The position numbers were made by a program, and so were the translations under genes. This document shows positions 1 to 8,188 of a stretch of DNA of 33,241 nucleotides, piece by piece. The notes beneath the pieces were generated by a model. That model saw nothing but the letters and a program-made list of their open reading frames with translations, ran no database searches and was not told the origin of the DNA. How positions within the stretch are numbered: the first letter of the stretch is position 1; each line of letters starts with the position of its first letter. Origin of the DNA: Candidatus Hydrogenedentes bacterium UBA2224. Lineage in GTDB: Bacteria > Hydrogenedentota > Hydrogenedentia > Hydrogenedentales > SLHB01. Location of the stretch: the NCBI GenBank assembly GCA_002348185.1, contig DDYW01000116.1, positions 39,294 through 72,534 on the forward strand. Direction: 5' to 3'.

Positions 1-165
1 ATCTTTCTGATCATCACCCCCGAAAAAGACCCCGCGTCGCAACTCGAGATTGGGGCGGACATCGCCCGCCGATTCCAGAATCCCGCAATGCTCGATCTAG
101 CCTTGCGCACCTCGAGTTATACCGAATTCCTGGCCCTGCTGAAAAGCACCCCGGAAGTGGAATAG
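1..165 (+). CDS. C-terminal end of a PTS EIIA (fructose/Ntr type) domain protein, partial
   Basis: The window opens inside an open frame that ends with TAG at 163-165, leaving 54 residues. The fragment starts IFLIITPEKDPASQLEIG and continues with a helix (IARRFQNPAMLDLALR) and an FLALL segment. This matches the last strand and helix of the PTS EIIA type 2 fold, which occurs in PtsN, in fructose EIIA and as a tail on some transporters. The phosphorylated His lies upstream, outside the window, so I cannot tell a phosphocarrier from a transporter with an EIIA tail. The next gene, alanine dehydrogenase, starts 62 bases later on the same strand. Confidence 0.6.
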   Translation: MFLIITPEKDPASQLEIGADIARRFQNPAMLDLALRTSSYTEFLALLKSTPEVE

Positions 166-227
166 AATTCATGCAAATTGCAGCGGATGCCCCCGAATGG
201 GCTTCCTGAAACTGGGGGAGAGTCTCC

Positions 228-1328
228 ATGCGTATCGGCGTACCAAAGGAAATCAAGGCAGATGAACGGCGCGTCGCCATCGTGCCTTCCGGAGTGGCCG
301 CGTTCCGGGCCCGCAACCACCGCGTCATGGTCGAGAAGGGCGCCGGACTCGGCAGCGGCATCTCCGATGAGGCGTATGCGGCGGCCGGCGCCGAAGTCGT
401 CCCGGAACCCCGGGACATCTGGGAGCGCGCCGACATGATCGTCAAGGTCAAGGAACCCATCGGTCCCGAGCTGGACTGGATGCAACCCGGCCAAATCATC
501 TACACCTATCTGCATCTGGCCTCCGATGAAACCCTCACCCGGAAGATGCTCGAGACGGGCGTGATCGGAATCGGCTATGAAACCGTGCAACTGCCGGATG
601 CCACCCTGCCGCTCCTGGCGCCCATGAGCGAAGTTGCCGGGCGGCTGGCGGCACAGATCGGGGCGCACTGTCTCGAAGCCAGTGCCAACGGCATGGGCAT
701 CCTCCTCGGGGGCGTCTCGGGAGTCAAACCCGCCAACGTCACCATCCTGGGAGCCGGGGTCGCCGGAACGCACGCCTGCCAGATCTGCGTCAGCATGGGC
801 GCCCATGTCACCGTGCTCGACATCAATCCGTCCCGCCTGCGCTACCTCTACGACATCATGGCATCGCGGGTCACCACCGTCATGTCCAACGCCGCCAACC
901 TCGCCGACGAAGTCACGCAGGCCGACCTCGTCATCGGCGCGGTCCTGGTGCCCGGCGCCCGGACGCCCCGCCTCATCACTGACGACCTCGTCAGCCAGAT
1001 GCGGCCCGGTGCGGCGTTCGTCGACATCGCCATTGACCAGGGCGGCTGCAGCGAGACGTCCCACCCCACCACGCACCACGCCCCGACCTTTATGGCGCAT
1101 GACGTGGTGCACTATTGCGTCGGCAACATGCCCGGCGCCGTCCCGAGAACCTCCACGTACGCCCTGACCAACGTCACCCTCGGCTACGGACTCGCCATCG
1201 CCGACCGCGGGGTGGACGCGGCCATCGCGGCCGATCCCGCCATCCGAAGCGGCATCAACACGTACAAAGGAAAACTCACCTGCAAAGGCGTCGCCGAGGC
1301 CTTTGGCCTGGAATGCAGCGAGATCTGA
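228..1328 (+). CDS. ald: Alanine dehydrogenase
   Basis: This enzyme interconverts L-alanine and pyruvate plus ammonia using NAD(H) in the cytoplasm. The 366-residue length is normal for the family. It opens MRIGVPKEIK, and the known functional residues fall at the expected numbers: Arg15, Lys75 (VKVKEP) and His96 (YLH). The catalytic Asp lies in the VDIAIDQGG segment near residue 270. A Rossmann GAGVAG motif follows VTIL in the middle of the protein. The ATG is preceded by a GGGGGAGA ribosome site six bases upstream, which fixes the start. The M28-like gene begins one base after the stop, so the two are probably co-transcribed. Nothing in the sequence suggests loss of function. Confidence 0.95.
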   Translation: MRIGVPKEIKADERRVAIVPSGVAAFRARNHRVMVEKGAGLGSGISDEAYAAAGAEVVPEPRDIWERADMIVKVKEPIGPELDWMQPGQIIYTYLHLASDETLTRKMLETGVIGIGYETVQLPDATLPLLAPMSEVAGRLAAQIGAHCLEASANGMGILLGGVSGVKPANVTILGAGVAGTHACQICVSMGAHVTVLDINPSRLRYLYDIMASRVTTVMSNAANLADEVTQADLVIGAVLVPGARTPRLITDDLVSQMRPGAAFVDIAIDQGGCSETSHPTTHHAPTFMAHDVVHYCVGNMPGAVPRTSTYALTNVTLGYGLAIADRGVDAAIAADPAIRSGINTYKGKLTCKGVAEAFGLECSEI

Positions 1329-1329
1329 C

Positions 1330-2517
1330 GTGAACGGTTCGCAACTGCGGCGCGATTTGGAGTATCTGGCCGGGGTCCTGCCCCATCGCGGCTCCAACAC
1401 CAACAGCGAACGGTCCGCCGCCGAATACCTGGCCGCGCGCTTCAAGGAATTCACCCTCGACGTCGAGATCGACGATTTCCACAGCCTCGACGGCGAATGG
1501 CTGCTCTATGCCTCGTATTTTGCCGAATTCACCGTGGTGGCCATCCTCGCGGGCTGGTGGCCGTTCATCGCATTCGGCTACGGCCTTTTCGTCTTCCTGA
1601 GCTATCTGGCCGAGGCCACCGGATACCGCATTTTCGGCCGCCTGCTGCCCCAGTACGAGTCGCAAAACGTCATCTGCCGCTTCGTCGCGCCCAAACCCCG
1701 CCGACTCTTCATCGTCACCGCGCATTACGACTCGCCACGCGACAGCCCCCTGCAGGATTCCCGCGTGCAGCCCTGGCTCCGCCCTATGCAGCTCTTCCTG
1801 GTGCTCTGCATGGTGGTGGTGGTGGTCTCGTGCGCCGCGCAGGGGTTCGGCATCTTTGAATCGTTCGATTTCCCCTACGATATTGCCGTGCGCTGGACGG
1901 CCGTCGGCTGCCTGCTCGGGGCGGCCGCCTTTCTCGTGTATGCCGAATTGACCTGCGAGTACGGCCGCGGCGCCTGGAACAACGCGTCCGGAACGTCCGT
2001 CCTGCTCGAGCTCGCGCATCGCTTCCACGCGAACGGACTCGACCAAGCCGACCTCTGGCTCGTCGCCACCGGAAGCAAGGAGGCCGGCCTTAACGGCATG
2101 CGCCACTTCATAAGCACGCACAAATTTGACCCGGCCTCGACCTTCTTCCTCAATGTCGATTCCATCGGGGGCCCCCGCCTGCATTACGTCACCGCGGAAG
2201 GCTTGCTGGCGACATTCCAAAGCTCAAAAACCATCCTTTCGGTCGCGGAACCCGCCGCCCGAGAGTTCCAGGCCACCCCCGTCCGCCACCGTGAGTTTCC
2301 GTCGGATGCCCTCATCCCCATGGCGCGCGGTTTCGATGTGCTTACACTCACTTCGTCTTACGAAAGGCCTCCCCGGGACCGGCTCCTTTCCGACGACACG
2401 CACCTCGACGTCCGCGACGACGCCCTGCTGGCCGCCTCCGGCCTGGCCGAGGCCATCCTCCGCCGCCTGGACCAGCATCTCGGCGGCGGGGCAAAAGAAT
2501 CAGGCGGGCTCGCGTGA
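1330..2517 (+). CDS. Membrane M28-family peptidase homologue, probably catalytically inactive
   Basis: A 395-residue protein with the M28 zinc-aminopeptidase fold interrupted by membrane segments: roughly two hydrophobic helices around residues 55-105 and two more around 150-205. His and Asp of the first metal motif (AHYDSP), a later Asp (LNVDSIGG) and the last His (DDTHLD) are present. The usual GANDNASG motif reads GAWNNASG, putting Asn217 where the metal-bridging Asp belongs. The usual GAEEEGL reads GSKEAGL, putting Lys250 where the general-base Glu belongs. I infer a pseudoenzyme or an altered chemistry. GTG at 1330 is the preferred start because it begins just after the ald stop; an in-frame TTG at 1303 would overlap ald. 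The substrate is unknown. Confidence 0.8.
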   Translation: MNGSQLRRDLEYLAGVLPHRGSNTNSERSAAEYLAARFKEFTLDVEIDDFHSLDGEWLLYASYFAEFTVVAILAGWWPFIAFGYGLFVFLSYLAEATGYRIFGRLLPQYESQNVICRFVAPKPRRLFIVTAHYDSPRDSPLQDSRVQPWLRPMQLFLVLCMVVVVVSCAAQGFGIFESFDFPYDIAVRWTAVGCLLGAAAFLVYAELTCEYGRGAWNNASGTSVLLELAHRFHANGLDQADLWLVATGSKEAGLNGMRHFISTHKFDPASTFFLNVDSIGGPRLHYVTAEGLLATFQSSKTILSVAEPAAREFQATPVRHREFPSDALIPMARGFDVLTLTSSYERPPRDRLLSDDTHLDVRDDALLAASGLAEAILRRLDQHLGGGAKESGGLA

Positions 2518-2526
2518 GCCCGCCTG
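2501..2526. terminator. Bidirectional hairpin terminator between convergent genes
   Basis: A perfect 11-bp stem (CAGGCGGGCTC paired with GAGCCCGCCTG) with a four-base loop spans the stop codon of the M28-like gene. Read on the minus strand it is followed by ATTCTTTTG, the expected T-rich tail, so it best serves the ferritin gene arriving from the right. The A-rich flank on the other side would also help termination of the plus-strand transcript. Confidence 0.7.
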
Positions 2527-2584
2527 CTGTGCGTCCGTATCTTGTGCGGGAAAGGCGACGGCGTGCCGCCGGCCTGTGCCCGGC

Positions 2585-3079
2585 TCAGGACTCCTTGCGT
2601 TCCCCGAGTTTCGCGTTCATCATAAAGATGCCGTGGGGATGTTCGCCAATCATCTTCAGTTTCTGCAGGATGCCGTCGGCCACCGCCTCTTCTTCGACCT
2701 GTTCCGCGACAAACCACTGCAGGAAGTTGTCCGTGGCGTAGTCCTTCTCGTCGCGGGCCAGTTCCACCAACGCATTGATGAGGCGCGTGACCTTGCGCTC
2801 GTGCTTCAAGACCTCTTCGAAGACCTTCTCCGGTTTGCCAAAGTCCGCCGGCGGCTTGTCGATGGCTTCGAAGATGACCCGGCCGCCCGTTTCCACGACG
2901 TACCCGTAGAACTTCATGGCGTGTTCCATCTCTTCCGCCGCCTGCGCCCGCATCCACTTGGCAAAGCCATCGAGGTTCTGGGCGTCGAAGTGCGCGCCCA
3001 TCGCGGCGTAAAGGTAGGCCGAATACATCTCGGCGGTGATCTGTTTATTCAGGGCCTTCTCCATCTTCTTGCTGACCAT
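2585..3079 (-). CDS. ftnA: Ferritin (non-haem, FtnA type)
   Basis: A 164-residue bacterial ferritin that oxidises Fe(II) and stores it as a mineral in a 24-subunit cage. The ferroxidase ligands fall at the same numbers as in E. coli FtnA: Glu17 (TAEMYS), Glu50 and His53 (EEMEH), Glu94 (KHE), and Gln127 and Glu130 (AEQVEEE). The Met ligand typical of bacterioferritin haem binding is not evident. The ATG is preceded by a GGAAAGGAAG ribosome site. A sigma70-type promoter and an inverted repeat lie about 150 bases upstream, and a hairpin terminator follows. It appears monocistronic. Transcription runs towards, and converges with, the M28-like gene. Confidence 0.95.
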   Translation of the reverse strand: MVSKKMEKALNKQITAEMYSAYLYAAMGAHFDAQNLDGFAKWMRAQAAEEMEHAMKFYGYVVETGGRVIFEAIDKPPADFGKPEKVFEEVLKHERKVTRLINALVELARDEKDYATDNFLQWFVAEQVEEEAVADGILQKLKMIGEHPHGIFMMNAKLGERKES

Positions 3080-3218
3080 GGTACTTCCTTTCCCGCTTGG
3101 CGGGGGCGCTACGTCTTCACACCCCGACCGTTTCCGCCGTGGACACTCGCTCCCCTCAAAGTTCCCCCGCGGAACTCCGGGTTCGCCAGCGACGTAGAAT
3201 GCTTACTCCTTGCGCCTT

Positions 3219-3240
3219 GCCGGTACAGGAGCGTACCAGC
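3219..3240. promoter_or_regulatory. Inverted repeat at the ferritin transcription start, candidate operator
   Basis: GCCGGTAC and GTACCAGC form an imperfect palindrome (7 of 8 positions pair) separated by six bases. It sits directly at or just after the start point predicted from the ferritin -10 box at 3247-3252, where a bound repressor would block transcription. It does not look like a Fur box. The regulator is unknown. Confidence 0.35.
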
Positions 3241-3246
3241 GCCGGC

Positions 3247-3275
3247 ATCATACTCCCAGATGTCCAAAGGAACAA
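3247..3275 (-). promoter_or_regulatory. Predicted sigma70-type promoter of ferritin
   Basis: On the minus strand TTGTTC (3275-3270) and TATGAT (3252-3247) are separated by exactly 17 bases. The -10 box matches 5 of 6 consensus positions and the -35 box 3 of 6. The implied leader is about 160 bases. The rest of the 248-base gap between ferritin and the sialidase-like gene shows no gene. Confidence 0.45.
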
Positions 3276-3327
3276 GGGGCACAACGCATTCATTCCACTG
3301 CCCTTGCCTGCAAGCCGAAACGGCGCG

Positions 3328-4656
3328 TCAGTACACCAGGGCCCGGAAGCCGCGCACCGTGTGGAAGGTGATGATGTTCCCGTCGTGGGCGCTTTTGGCC
3401 CGTGCGTCGCCTGACCGCGACAGAATGTGCAGGTCGTCGCCGTTGATCGCCATCGAGGCATAGTGGCGGGCCTGACCAAAGGCCTTCGTATCCGCCACGC
3501 GCGCGGCAAAGCACCAGTCCACGCAGTTCTTCGAGAAATGCAGCACCAGGCGGTGGCGTTCGTTGTTCGGCAAGTCAAACCGGTCGTCAGGAAGCCGGTC
3601 CGGGCGCGTCATCGAATCCGTGGCCTGGGAAGACAACAGCCAGAACAGCTTCGTTTGCTCGTCATACACGATGTGAAACTTCATGTGGCCGCCCGGGCAC
3701 GGTACGAATACCATGGGCGCTCCCGACGGCGCGTGTTCGAGTGACACCGTGATGCGGCCATCATCGGATTCCACCGCCTTCGCAATGGCGGCCAGGTTCG
3801 TCGAGCCCGTATGGGCGCGCATCCACAGATGGAACGTCCGTCCAGCGGGGTCAAACCAGACGTGGTCGGGGTCCACAAACTGGACCACATTGGTCTCCAG
3901 CCAACCCGGGTCGGCCATCGGCCGCCGCACCCCGGCCGTCTCCGCAACCGTGTTGCCCGGCGTGTGAAACGGAACACCAATCAGGTGCGGAGGACCGGCC
4001 GCCGCAATGGCGTCGCGGTATGACAGCTCGTTCGAGAACGTCCACGCCTCGCGACGCGTCAAGTCGTCGTCCACGTCCGCCGCCATCAGCACCGGCGCAA
4101 ACACCGACACCGGCCACATCGGATAGTCCGGGTCGGTGTCGCGCTCCATGACCAGATAGACGCGGCCTTTCGTGTAGTGCACATTGCAGGGCGCCTGGTG
4201 CCATCGCTCGCCGCGGGTCAGCCAGGAAGCCTCGCTCCACGTCGTGCCCCCGTCTGTCGAGCGCACAATCCCGAGGTCGCCGCTATGCCCCAGCACGTAG
4301 ACGGCCCCGCCTGCGGCAAACGGGCGCGCGTGGATCATGGGCGTGCTTGCCCGGAGCGTCCAGGTCCGGCCGCGGTCGTCGCTCGTGTAGATCCGCCCGC
4401 GGTACCCCTCGGGGCCTTCCTTGCCCGCGAAGGACGGCCCGCCAAGGTCAAGCGTCACCACAAGACGACCGCCCGGCAGCACGGTCAGCCCGGGGCTGTA
4501 GGAAAAGACCTGCTGCGCGTCGGGGGATTCATACACCGTCACATACGCGTCCGCTACCAGGGGAGGCGCCTCGACCGCGCCAGGCGCGCCCTCGGCGCGC
4601 ACGCCGGCCAGCAGGGGGCTCAAGGCCACGGATTGAATGAAGACTCGGCGATGCAT
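3328..4656 (-). CDS. Tat-exported sialidase/BNR-repeat family protein
   Basis: A 442-residue protein with a sialidase-type beta-propeller. Two Asp-boxes (S-x-D-x-G-x-T-W) are clear: SDDRGRTW at 92-99 and STDGGTTW at 133-140. The N-terminus MHRRVFIQS followed by a hydrophobic stretch and Ala-rich end is a twin-arginine export signal, so it probably acts in the periplasm or outside. An in-frame start six codons earlier exists, but the ATG at 4656 has GGGAGG about six bases upstream. I cannot assign the catalytic Arg triad or the Asp/Tyr/Glu residues, so true sialidase activity is unproven; many family members in this bacterial group act on other glycans or have unknown roles. It follows the MaoC-like gene by 28 bases and is probably co-transcribed with it. 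Confidence 0.75.
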   Translation of the reverse strand: MHRRVFIQSVALSPLLAGVRAEGAPGAVEAPPLVADAYVTVYESPDAQQVFSYSPGLTVLPGGRLVVTLDLGGPSFAGKEGPEGYRGRIYTSDDRGRTWTLRASTPMIHARPFAAGGAVYVLGHSGDLGIVRSTDGGTTWSEASWLTRGERWHQAPCNVHYTKGRVYLVMERDTDPDYPMWPVSVFAPVLMAADVDDDLTRREAWTFSNELSYRDAIAAAGPPHLIGVPFHTPGNTVAETAGVRRPMADPGWLETNVVQFVDPDHVWFDPAGRTFHLWMRAHTGSTNLAAIAKAVESDDGRITVSLEHAPSGAPMVFVPCPGGHMKFHIVYDEQTKLFWLLSSQATDSMTRPDRLPDDRFDLPNNERHRLVLHFSKNCVDWCFAARVADTKAFGQARHYASMAINGDDLHILSRSGDARAKSAHDGNIITFHTVRGFRALVY

Positions 4657-4684
4657 GACCACCCTCCCCGGCATCGGCAGTGCA

Positions 4685-5569
4685 TTATGCTGACAACAGA
4701 ACGTATCCGTTCGCGATCGCCTTTTTCCCCTGATCGTTCAGCGTTTCATAGAACAGACGAACGCCCTGTTCTACGCCGGTTTTCGCGAGCAGGCGGAGCC
4801 GGATGTCCGACCCGGGTCTCACCATCCCCCGGAAAACGCAGCTCAACTCTTTCACCCGCGTCGGGTCGCCGCCCGCTTCGCGGTCGACCAGTTCGCGCAG
4901 TGATATGGCGAGCGTGGCGGTGCCCTGGAGTATCGGTCCCGGAAGCCCAACGCCACGGGCAAATCTCTCCGACGTATGAATCGGAAACGAAAGCCCCGTG
5001 CAGCCGTCGTATACATGCGCGGTCAACGGATCGATATGGATGCTGTGCTCCCACACGCCGTCCAAAGTCTCTGGGGCAGGAGGGGGGGTATACAGCGCGC
5101 CGTCGATTCGCCCTGCATCCGCGCATCGCACGCCGCGGAAAAACGCCCCCGCGTACTCCGTGAAGACCGGCTGGCCGTCGTGATCCTCCGCCTCGAACCG
5201 GACGATCGACAACGTACCCCCGCGCTGCGGCAACACCCCGAAAATGTGACACCGGATCACCAGTCGGTCTTTCGGCCGCAGGGGACGGTGCATGAGGATG
5301 GCTTCCGAAAAATGCACCTGCCGGGCGCAAATCTCCTCCGGCCACGCGTCCATGCCCCAGTATTCATGCCGGTTAACAAAAATCGGCCAGGTCAGCGCCG
5401 TGGCCAGCATGGGCGGGGCGATGATGCCTCCCTCGCGTGTATCATCAAAGTAGTACGGGTTCGCGTCGCCAATCGAGGCCGCGAAATTCATCGATTCCCG
5501 CCAACCCACCTCGACGGAATACGGTTTGGTCATACGTCCAACGCATTGAGAATCAATCTGTAATGGCAA
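4685..5569 (-). CDS. Double-hotdog MaoC-like dehydratase/hydratase family protein
   Basis: About 294 residues forming two hotdog domains. The N-terminal half resembles the FAS1-like dehydratase/MaoC N domain, with a central GDANPYYFDD and a GGIIAPP segment. The C-terminal half has PIHTSERFA followed by GLPGPILQGTATLA, where the MaoC hydratase site normally lies. The catalytic D-x-N-P-x-H motif is split: the N half keeps D-x-N-P but has Tyr for His, and the C half keeps His but has Leu and Phe for Asp and Asn. Ordinary enoyl-CoA hydration is therefore doubtful. I chose TTG at 5569 because GGAGGAG lies seven bases upstream; an ATG at 5533 has no ribosome site but starts closer to the conserved domain. 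The gene lies just upstream of the sialidase-like gene. Confidence 0.7.
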   Translation of the reverse strand: MPLQIDSQCVGRMTKPYSVEVGWRESMNFAASIGDANPYYFDDTREGGIIAPPMLATALTWPIFVNRHEYWGMDAWPEEICARQVHFSEAILMHRPLRPKDRLVIRCHIFGVLPQRGGTLSIVRFEAEDHDGQPVFTEYAGAFFRGVRCADAGRIDGALYTPPPAPETLDGVWEHSIHIDPLTAHVYDGCTGLSFPIHTSERFARGVGLPGPILQGTATLAISLRELVDREAGGDPTRVKELSCVFRGMVRPGSDIRLRLLAKTGVEQGVRLFYETLNDQGKKAIANGYVLLSA

Positions 5570-5720
5570 GGCTACTCTCCTCCGCCGGAACCTTATCACG
5601 TTGATCGGTCAAAATTAAACCCGCCTACGCGCGCACAGTGGATTCTGGCATCCTGAGGCCGGAGCACGGACTGCAAAATGCTAAAATCGCGTAAACATAG
5701 GGTTTCGTGCGGCCGGGCCC

Positions 5721-6902
5721 TCAGGGGGCTTCGCGCGTGACGGGTTCAGCGCCCTCGTCAAGGGCGCTTGCCGTTTCTTCGGAGGCGTCGAGCGCGCGTT
5801 TCTTTTGCGCGCCCTCGTCAGAAAGCTGCAACAGATGCAGTCCCTCAAGCTGGAGACATCCGAGACCGACAGCAATCACCAGGCCGGCGTTGATGGCGTG
5901 GGTCAGGATGGCCAGAGCCAGGGCGTCGTCGTACGAGACATCCGGCTGCACCAGTTTCAAGCCCGCCACCAGCGGAACCTGAAACTGGCCAACAAACCCC
6001 GGGGTTCCCGGGACGCTGATCGCGATGGCCAGCGCCGCCTGCATCACAAATACCGTGTACCACGGCGCCTCAATCCCGAACCCGAAAAGCATGCATTGAA
6101 GCATGGCGACAAAACAGGCCCACGTGACCAGATTGTACGCCACCGATTTGGCCATCTCCGAAACCGACCGGAACACCTCGAACCCTTCGGCAAACTGTTG
6201 GAGCAGATGATGGGTCCAGCCACCCAGTTTCCGGCACGCCCGTGCTCCAGCCGGGAAAAACGAGAGCCGGCGGCCGGCAAATGCAAAGGCTCCGTCTGAC
6301 ACCCGAAGGACCAGGTTCTTGCTCACGAAGAGCAGCACAAACACCGCGATGACCGCCAACAGAAAAGCCGCCGCGCCCAGAGCGCCTGTCTGATACGCAC
6401 TGGCCGGCACCAGAATGGGGGAGTCGCTCCGGAACAGCTCCCCCGGAATCTCGATGTTTTCCGCCGGACGGAAGGCCAGCAGCGCCACGGCCATGACCAC
6501 GATCAATCCGATGAGATCATTGACGCGATCGAGCGCCACCAGCGCAAAACTGCGCGCCACCCCCAGCGCCGTCAGGCGCGACAACACCACCGCCCGCACC
6601 AGTTCCCCAATGCGCGCCGGAAGCGTGAAATTCGCCAGAAACCCGATCTGGGTGGACGAAAACATGCTTCGGAATGTGGCCGCCGGTTCCACCGCCCTCA
6701 CGACATAGCTCCAGCGTTTGACGCGTCCCCAAAAGCTCACGCCTACGAAGAGCGCCGCCAGCACGAGCCAGCCCCAGCGAATCTCCGCAAACGAACGTTT
6801 CAGACCCGCCCAGCTTGTCCCCTGAAACATCCACCAGAGGATCAGCGCGCCAATCGCCAGTCCCCCTACGCCTTGTATGGTCTGCTTGACTCGTGTCCGC
6901 AA
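5721..6902 (-). CDS. Flippase-like / lysylphosphatidylglycerol-synthase TM-domain membrane protein
   Basis: A 393-residue integral membrane protein with the UPF0104/YbhN (LPG synthase TM) pattern: an opening GVGGLAIGALILWWMF helix, the conserved N-F-x-x-P-A-R-I-G-E motif (NFTLPARIGE), DRVND, and a late PGTPGFVGQFQ segment, with about seven to eight helices overall. Relatives are involved in moving or modifying lipids, but the substrate here is unknown. The start is probably TTG at 6902 with GGAGA upstream. It is the last gene of the run that begins with tsaB, 67 bases after the zinc-ribbon gene. The 151 bases from here to the MaoC-like gene show no clear terminator or gene. Confidence 0.8.
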   Translation of the reverse strand: MRTRVKQTIQGVGGLAIGALILWWMFQGTSWAGLKRSFAEIRWGWLVLAALFVGVSFWGRVKRWSYVVRAVEPAATFRSMFSSTQIGFLANFTLPARIGELVRAVVLSRLTALGVARSFALVALDRVNDLIGLIVVMAVALLAFRPAENIEIPGELFRSDSPILVPASAYQTGALGAAAFLLAVIAVFVLLFVSKNLVLRVSDGAFAFAGRRLSFFPAGARACRKLGGWTHHLLQQFAEGFEVFRSVSEMAKSVAYNLVTWACFVAMLQCMLFGFGIEAPWYTVFVMQAALAIAISVPGTPGFVGQFQVPLVAGLKLVQPDVSYDDALALAILTHAINAGLVIAVGLGCLQLEGLHLLQLSDEGAQKKRALDASEETASALDEGAEPVTREAP

Positions 6903-6969
6903 AAAAGGTTCTCCAGGGGGTCGGATTCGCCGCGGCGCTCGCCGCCGGCGGCATCGGCTCAGGGGGCAG

Positions 6970-7488
6970 TCAGGACCGGAAACGGCTTCTGGGCGACGGA
7001 TCGAGCTTCTTCAGCGGCGCTTTGCCCCGTTTCCGCTCCAACGTGTCCACCACGGTCGCGTGGCGTTCTTCGTCCGGAGGCAGCCAGCCCCGCTGCTGTC
7101 TGCGTCTCCTGTCCGCTTTGTGCTCCAGTTCATCGTAGGCCACACGCAACCGCTCCAGCAGGGCCATCCGGCAGGAAAGGCACAGCCCCGATTCTTCCTC
7201 GACGGTCTTTTTGCGGCAACGCGTGCAGACGCGGGCGTCCTTACGCGCGAGGTCACGCCGAAGGGCCGGGGTCTTGCGGAGCAGTTGCCGCACCTCTTCC
7301 AGCGTCAGGCCCGAGGCGTCCGCCAGTTTTTCCATACTCAGTTCGGTCTCTTCCAGACGGTCCAGCACGCGGTAGATGGTTTCCATCCGCTCGACGCGAC
7401 GCACGGCGCACTCCCTGCACAGACCGTCGTACTCGTCCGCCCGGACGACCGCCCCGCAGTCCCTGCAGTTTGTAAGATTAACCTTCAC
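6970..7488 (-). CDS. Double zinc-ribbon protein with central helical (HTH-like) domain, uncharacterised
   Basis: A 172-residue protein of unknown function with two four-cysteine zinc ribbons: CRDC...CREC at the N-terminus and CTRC...CLSC in the middle. Between them SMEKLADASGLTLEEV looks like a small helix-turn-helix. The C-terminus is rich in Arg and Lys. The first ribbon plus helix recalls the YvyF/TIGR03826 flagellar-regulator layout, but there are no flagellar genes here. The start overlaps the coaE stop by 11 bases, so translation is coupled. DNA or RNA binding is a reasonable guess from the charge and fold only. Confidence 0.7.
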   Translation of the reverse strand: MKVNLTNCRDCGAVVRADEYDGLCRECAVRRVERMETIYRVLDRLEETELSMEKLADASGLTLEEVRQLLRKTPALRRDLARKDARVCTRCRKKTVEEESGLCLSCRMALLERLRVAYDELEHKADRRRRQQRGWLPPDEERHATVVDTLERKRGKAPLKKLDPSPRSRFRS

Positions 7489-8188
7489 TATCTCTTAGCT
7501 CCATAGCCAGGCGCTCCACCCGCCGGTGCAAATCCGCCACGCTGCCTTCATTGTCCAACACCCAGTCGGCCAGCGCAAGTTTCTTTTCCGGCGGCGTTTG
7601 TGCCCGTATTCGGGCCACGGCCTCCTCCCGGGCGAGACCGCGCGCCTTCATCAGGCGCTGAATCCGTAACCCCTCCGGGCTGGTGACCAGGATCAGGCCA
7701 TCCAAACACCGTTCCCGTTCCCCGGATTCCGCGATTAACGCGGCGTCCAGAATCACCGTCCGGTGCCCCTGGGCCGCCAGGGCCTTTACCCGCCGCTTGA
7801 TCTCGCGTTTAATGCAGGGGTGCGCTATGGCGTTGAGCCGCTGCCGCGTCGCCGGGTCGGCAAACACCCGCGCACCCAGCTTCTTCCGGTCAATCCGTCC
7901 CGCCGTCAGGATCTCCGGTCCAAATGCGTCCAGCACGGCCGATACGGCCTCGCCGCCCGGTTCGAGGACTTCATGACCGATGCGGTCCGCATCAATGATG
8001 GGAAAGCCCAGTTCCTCAAAGTGGCGTGCGACCTCCGTTTTCCCGGCTCCCGTGCCTCCCGTGATTCCGATGATGCGCACCTTCTCCCGTGTGGGACCGG
8101 CGCCCTCACCGGTCATCCTCCGGTCTTCCTGGTGTTCATCGTCCACGGGTGCGCCGAACGGCCCCGGTCCCGCGGCTCCCTGGATCAT
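7478..8188 (-). CDS. coaE: Dephospho-CoA kinase
   Basis: This enzyme phosphorylates the ribose 3'-OH of dephospho-CoA in the last step of CoA synthesis. The P-loop GGTGAGKT (about residues 44-51), the DADRIGHE motif, the HP of IAHPCIK and the LDAALIAESG segment are all family signatures. The frame opens 36 residues before the usual start of homology (VRIIGITGG). Its ATG overlaps the kdsC stop in an ATGA arrangement, which favours 8188. A second ATG at 8116, preceded by AGGAAG and GGAGG, would give a more typical 212-residue protein, so the true start is uncertain. Confidence 0.92.
   Translation of the reverse strand: MIQGAAGPGPFGAPVDDEHQEDRRMTGEGAGPTREKVRIIGITGGTGAGKTEVARHFEELGFPIIDADRIGHEVLEPGGEAVSAVLDAFGPEILTAGRIDRKKLGARVFADPATRQRLNAIAHPCIKREIKRRVKALAAQGHRTVILDAALIAESGERERCLDGLILVTSPEGLRIQRLMKARGLAREEAVARIRAQTPPEKKLALADWVLDNEGSVADLHRRVERLAMELRDSEG

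Noticed and set aside
1303..1329. TTG start for the M28-like gene
   Set aside because: It would overlap ald by 26 bases and adds nine residues without homology; GTG at 1330 is simpler.
117..1454. 445-residue minus-strand open frame over ald
   Set aside because: It is a shadow of alanine dehydrogenase with no recognisable motif.
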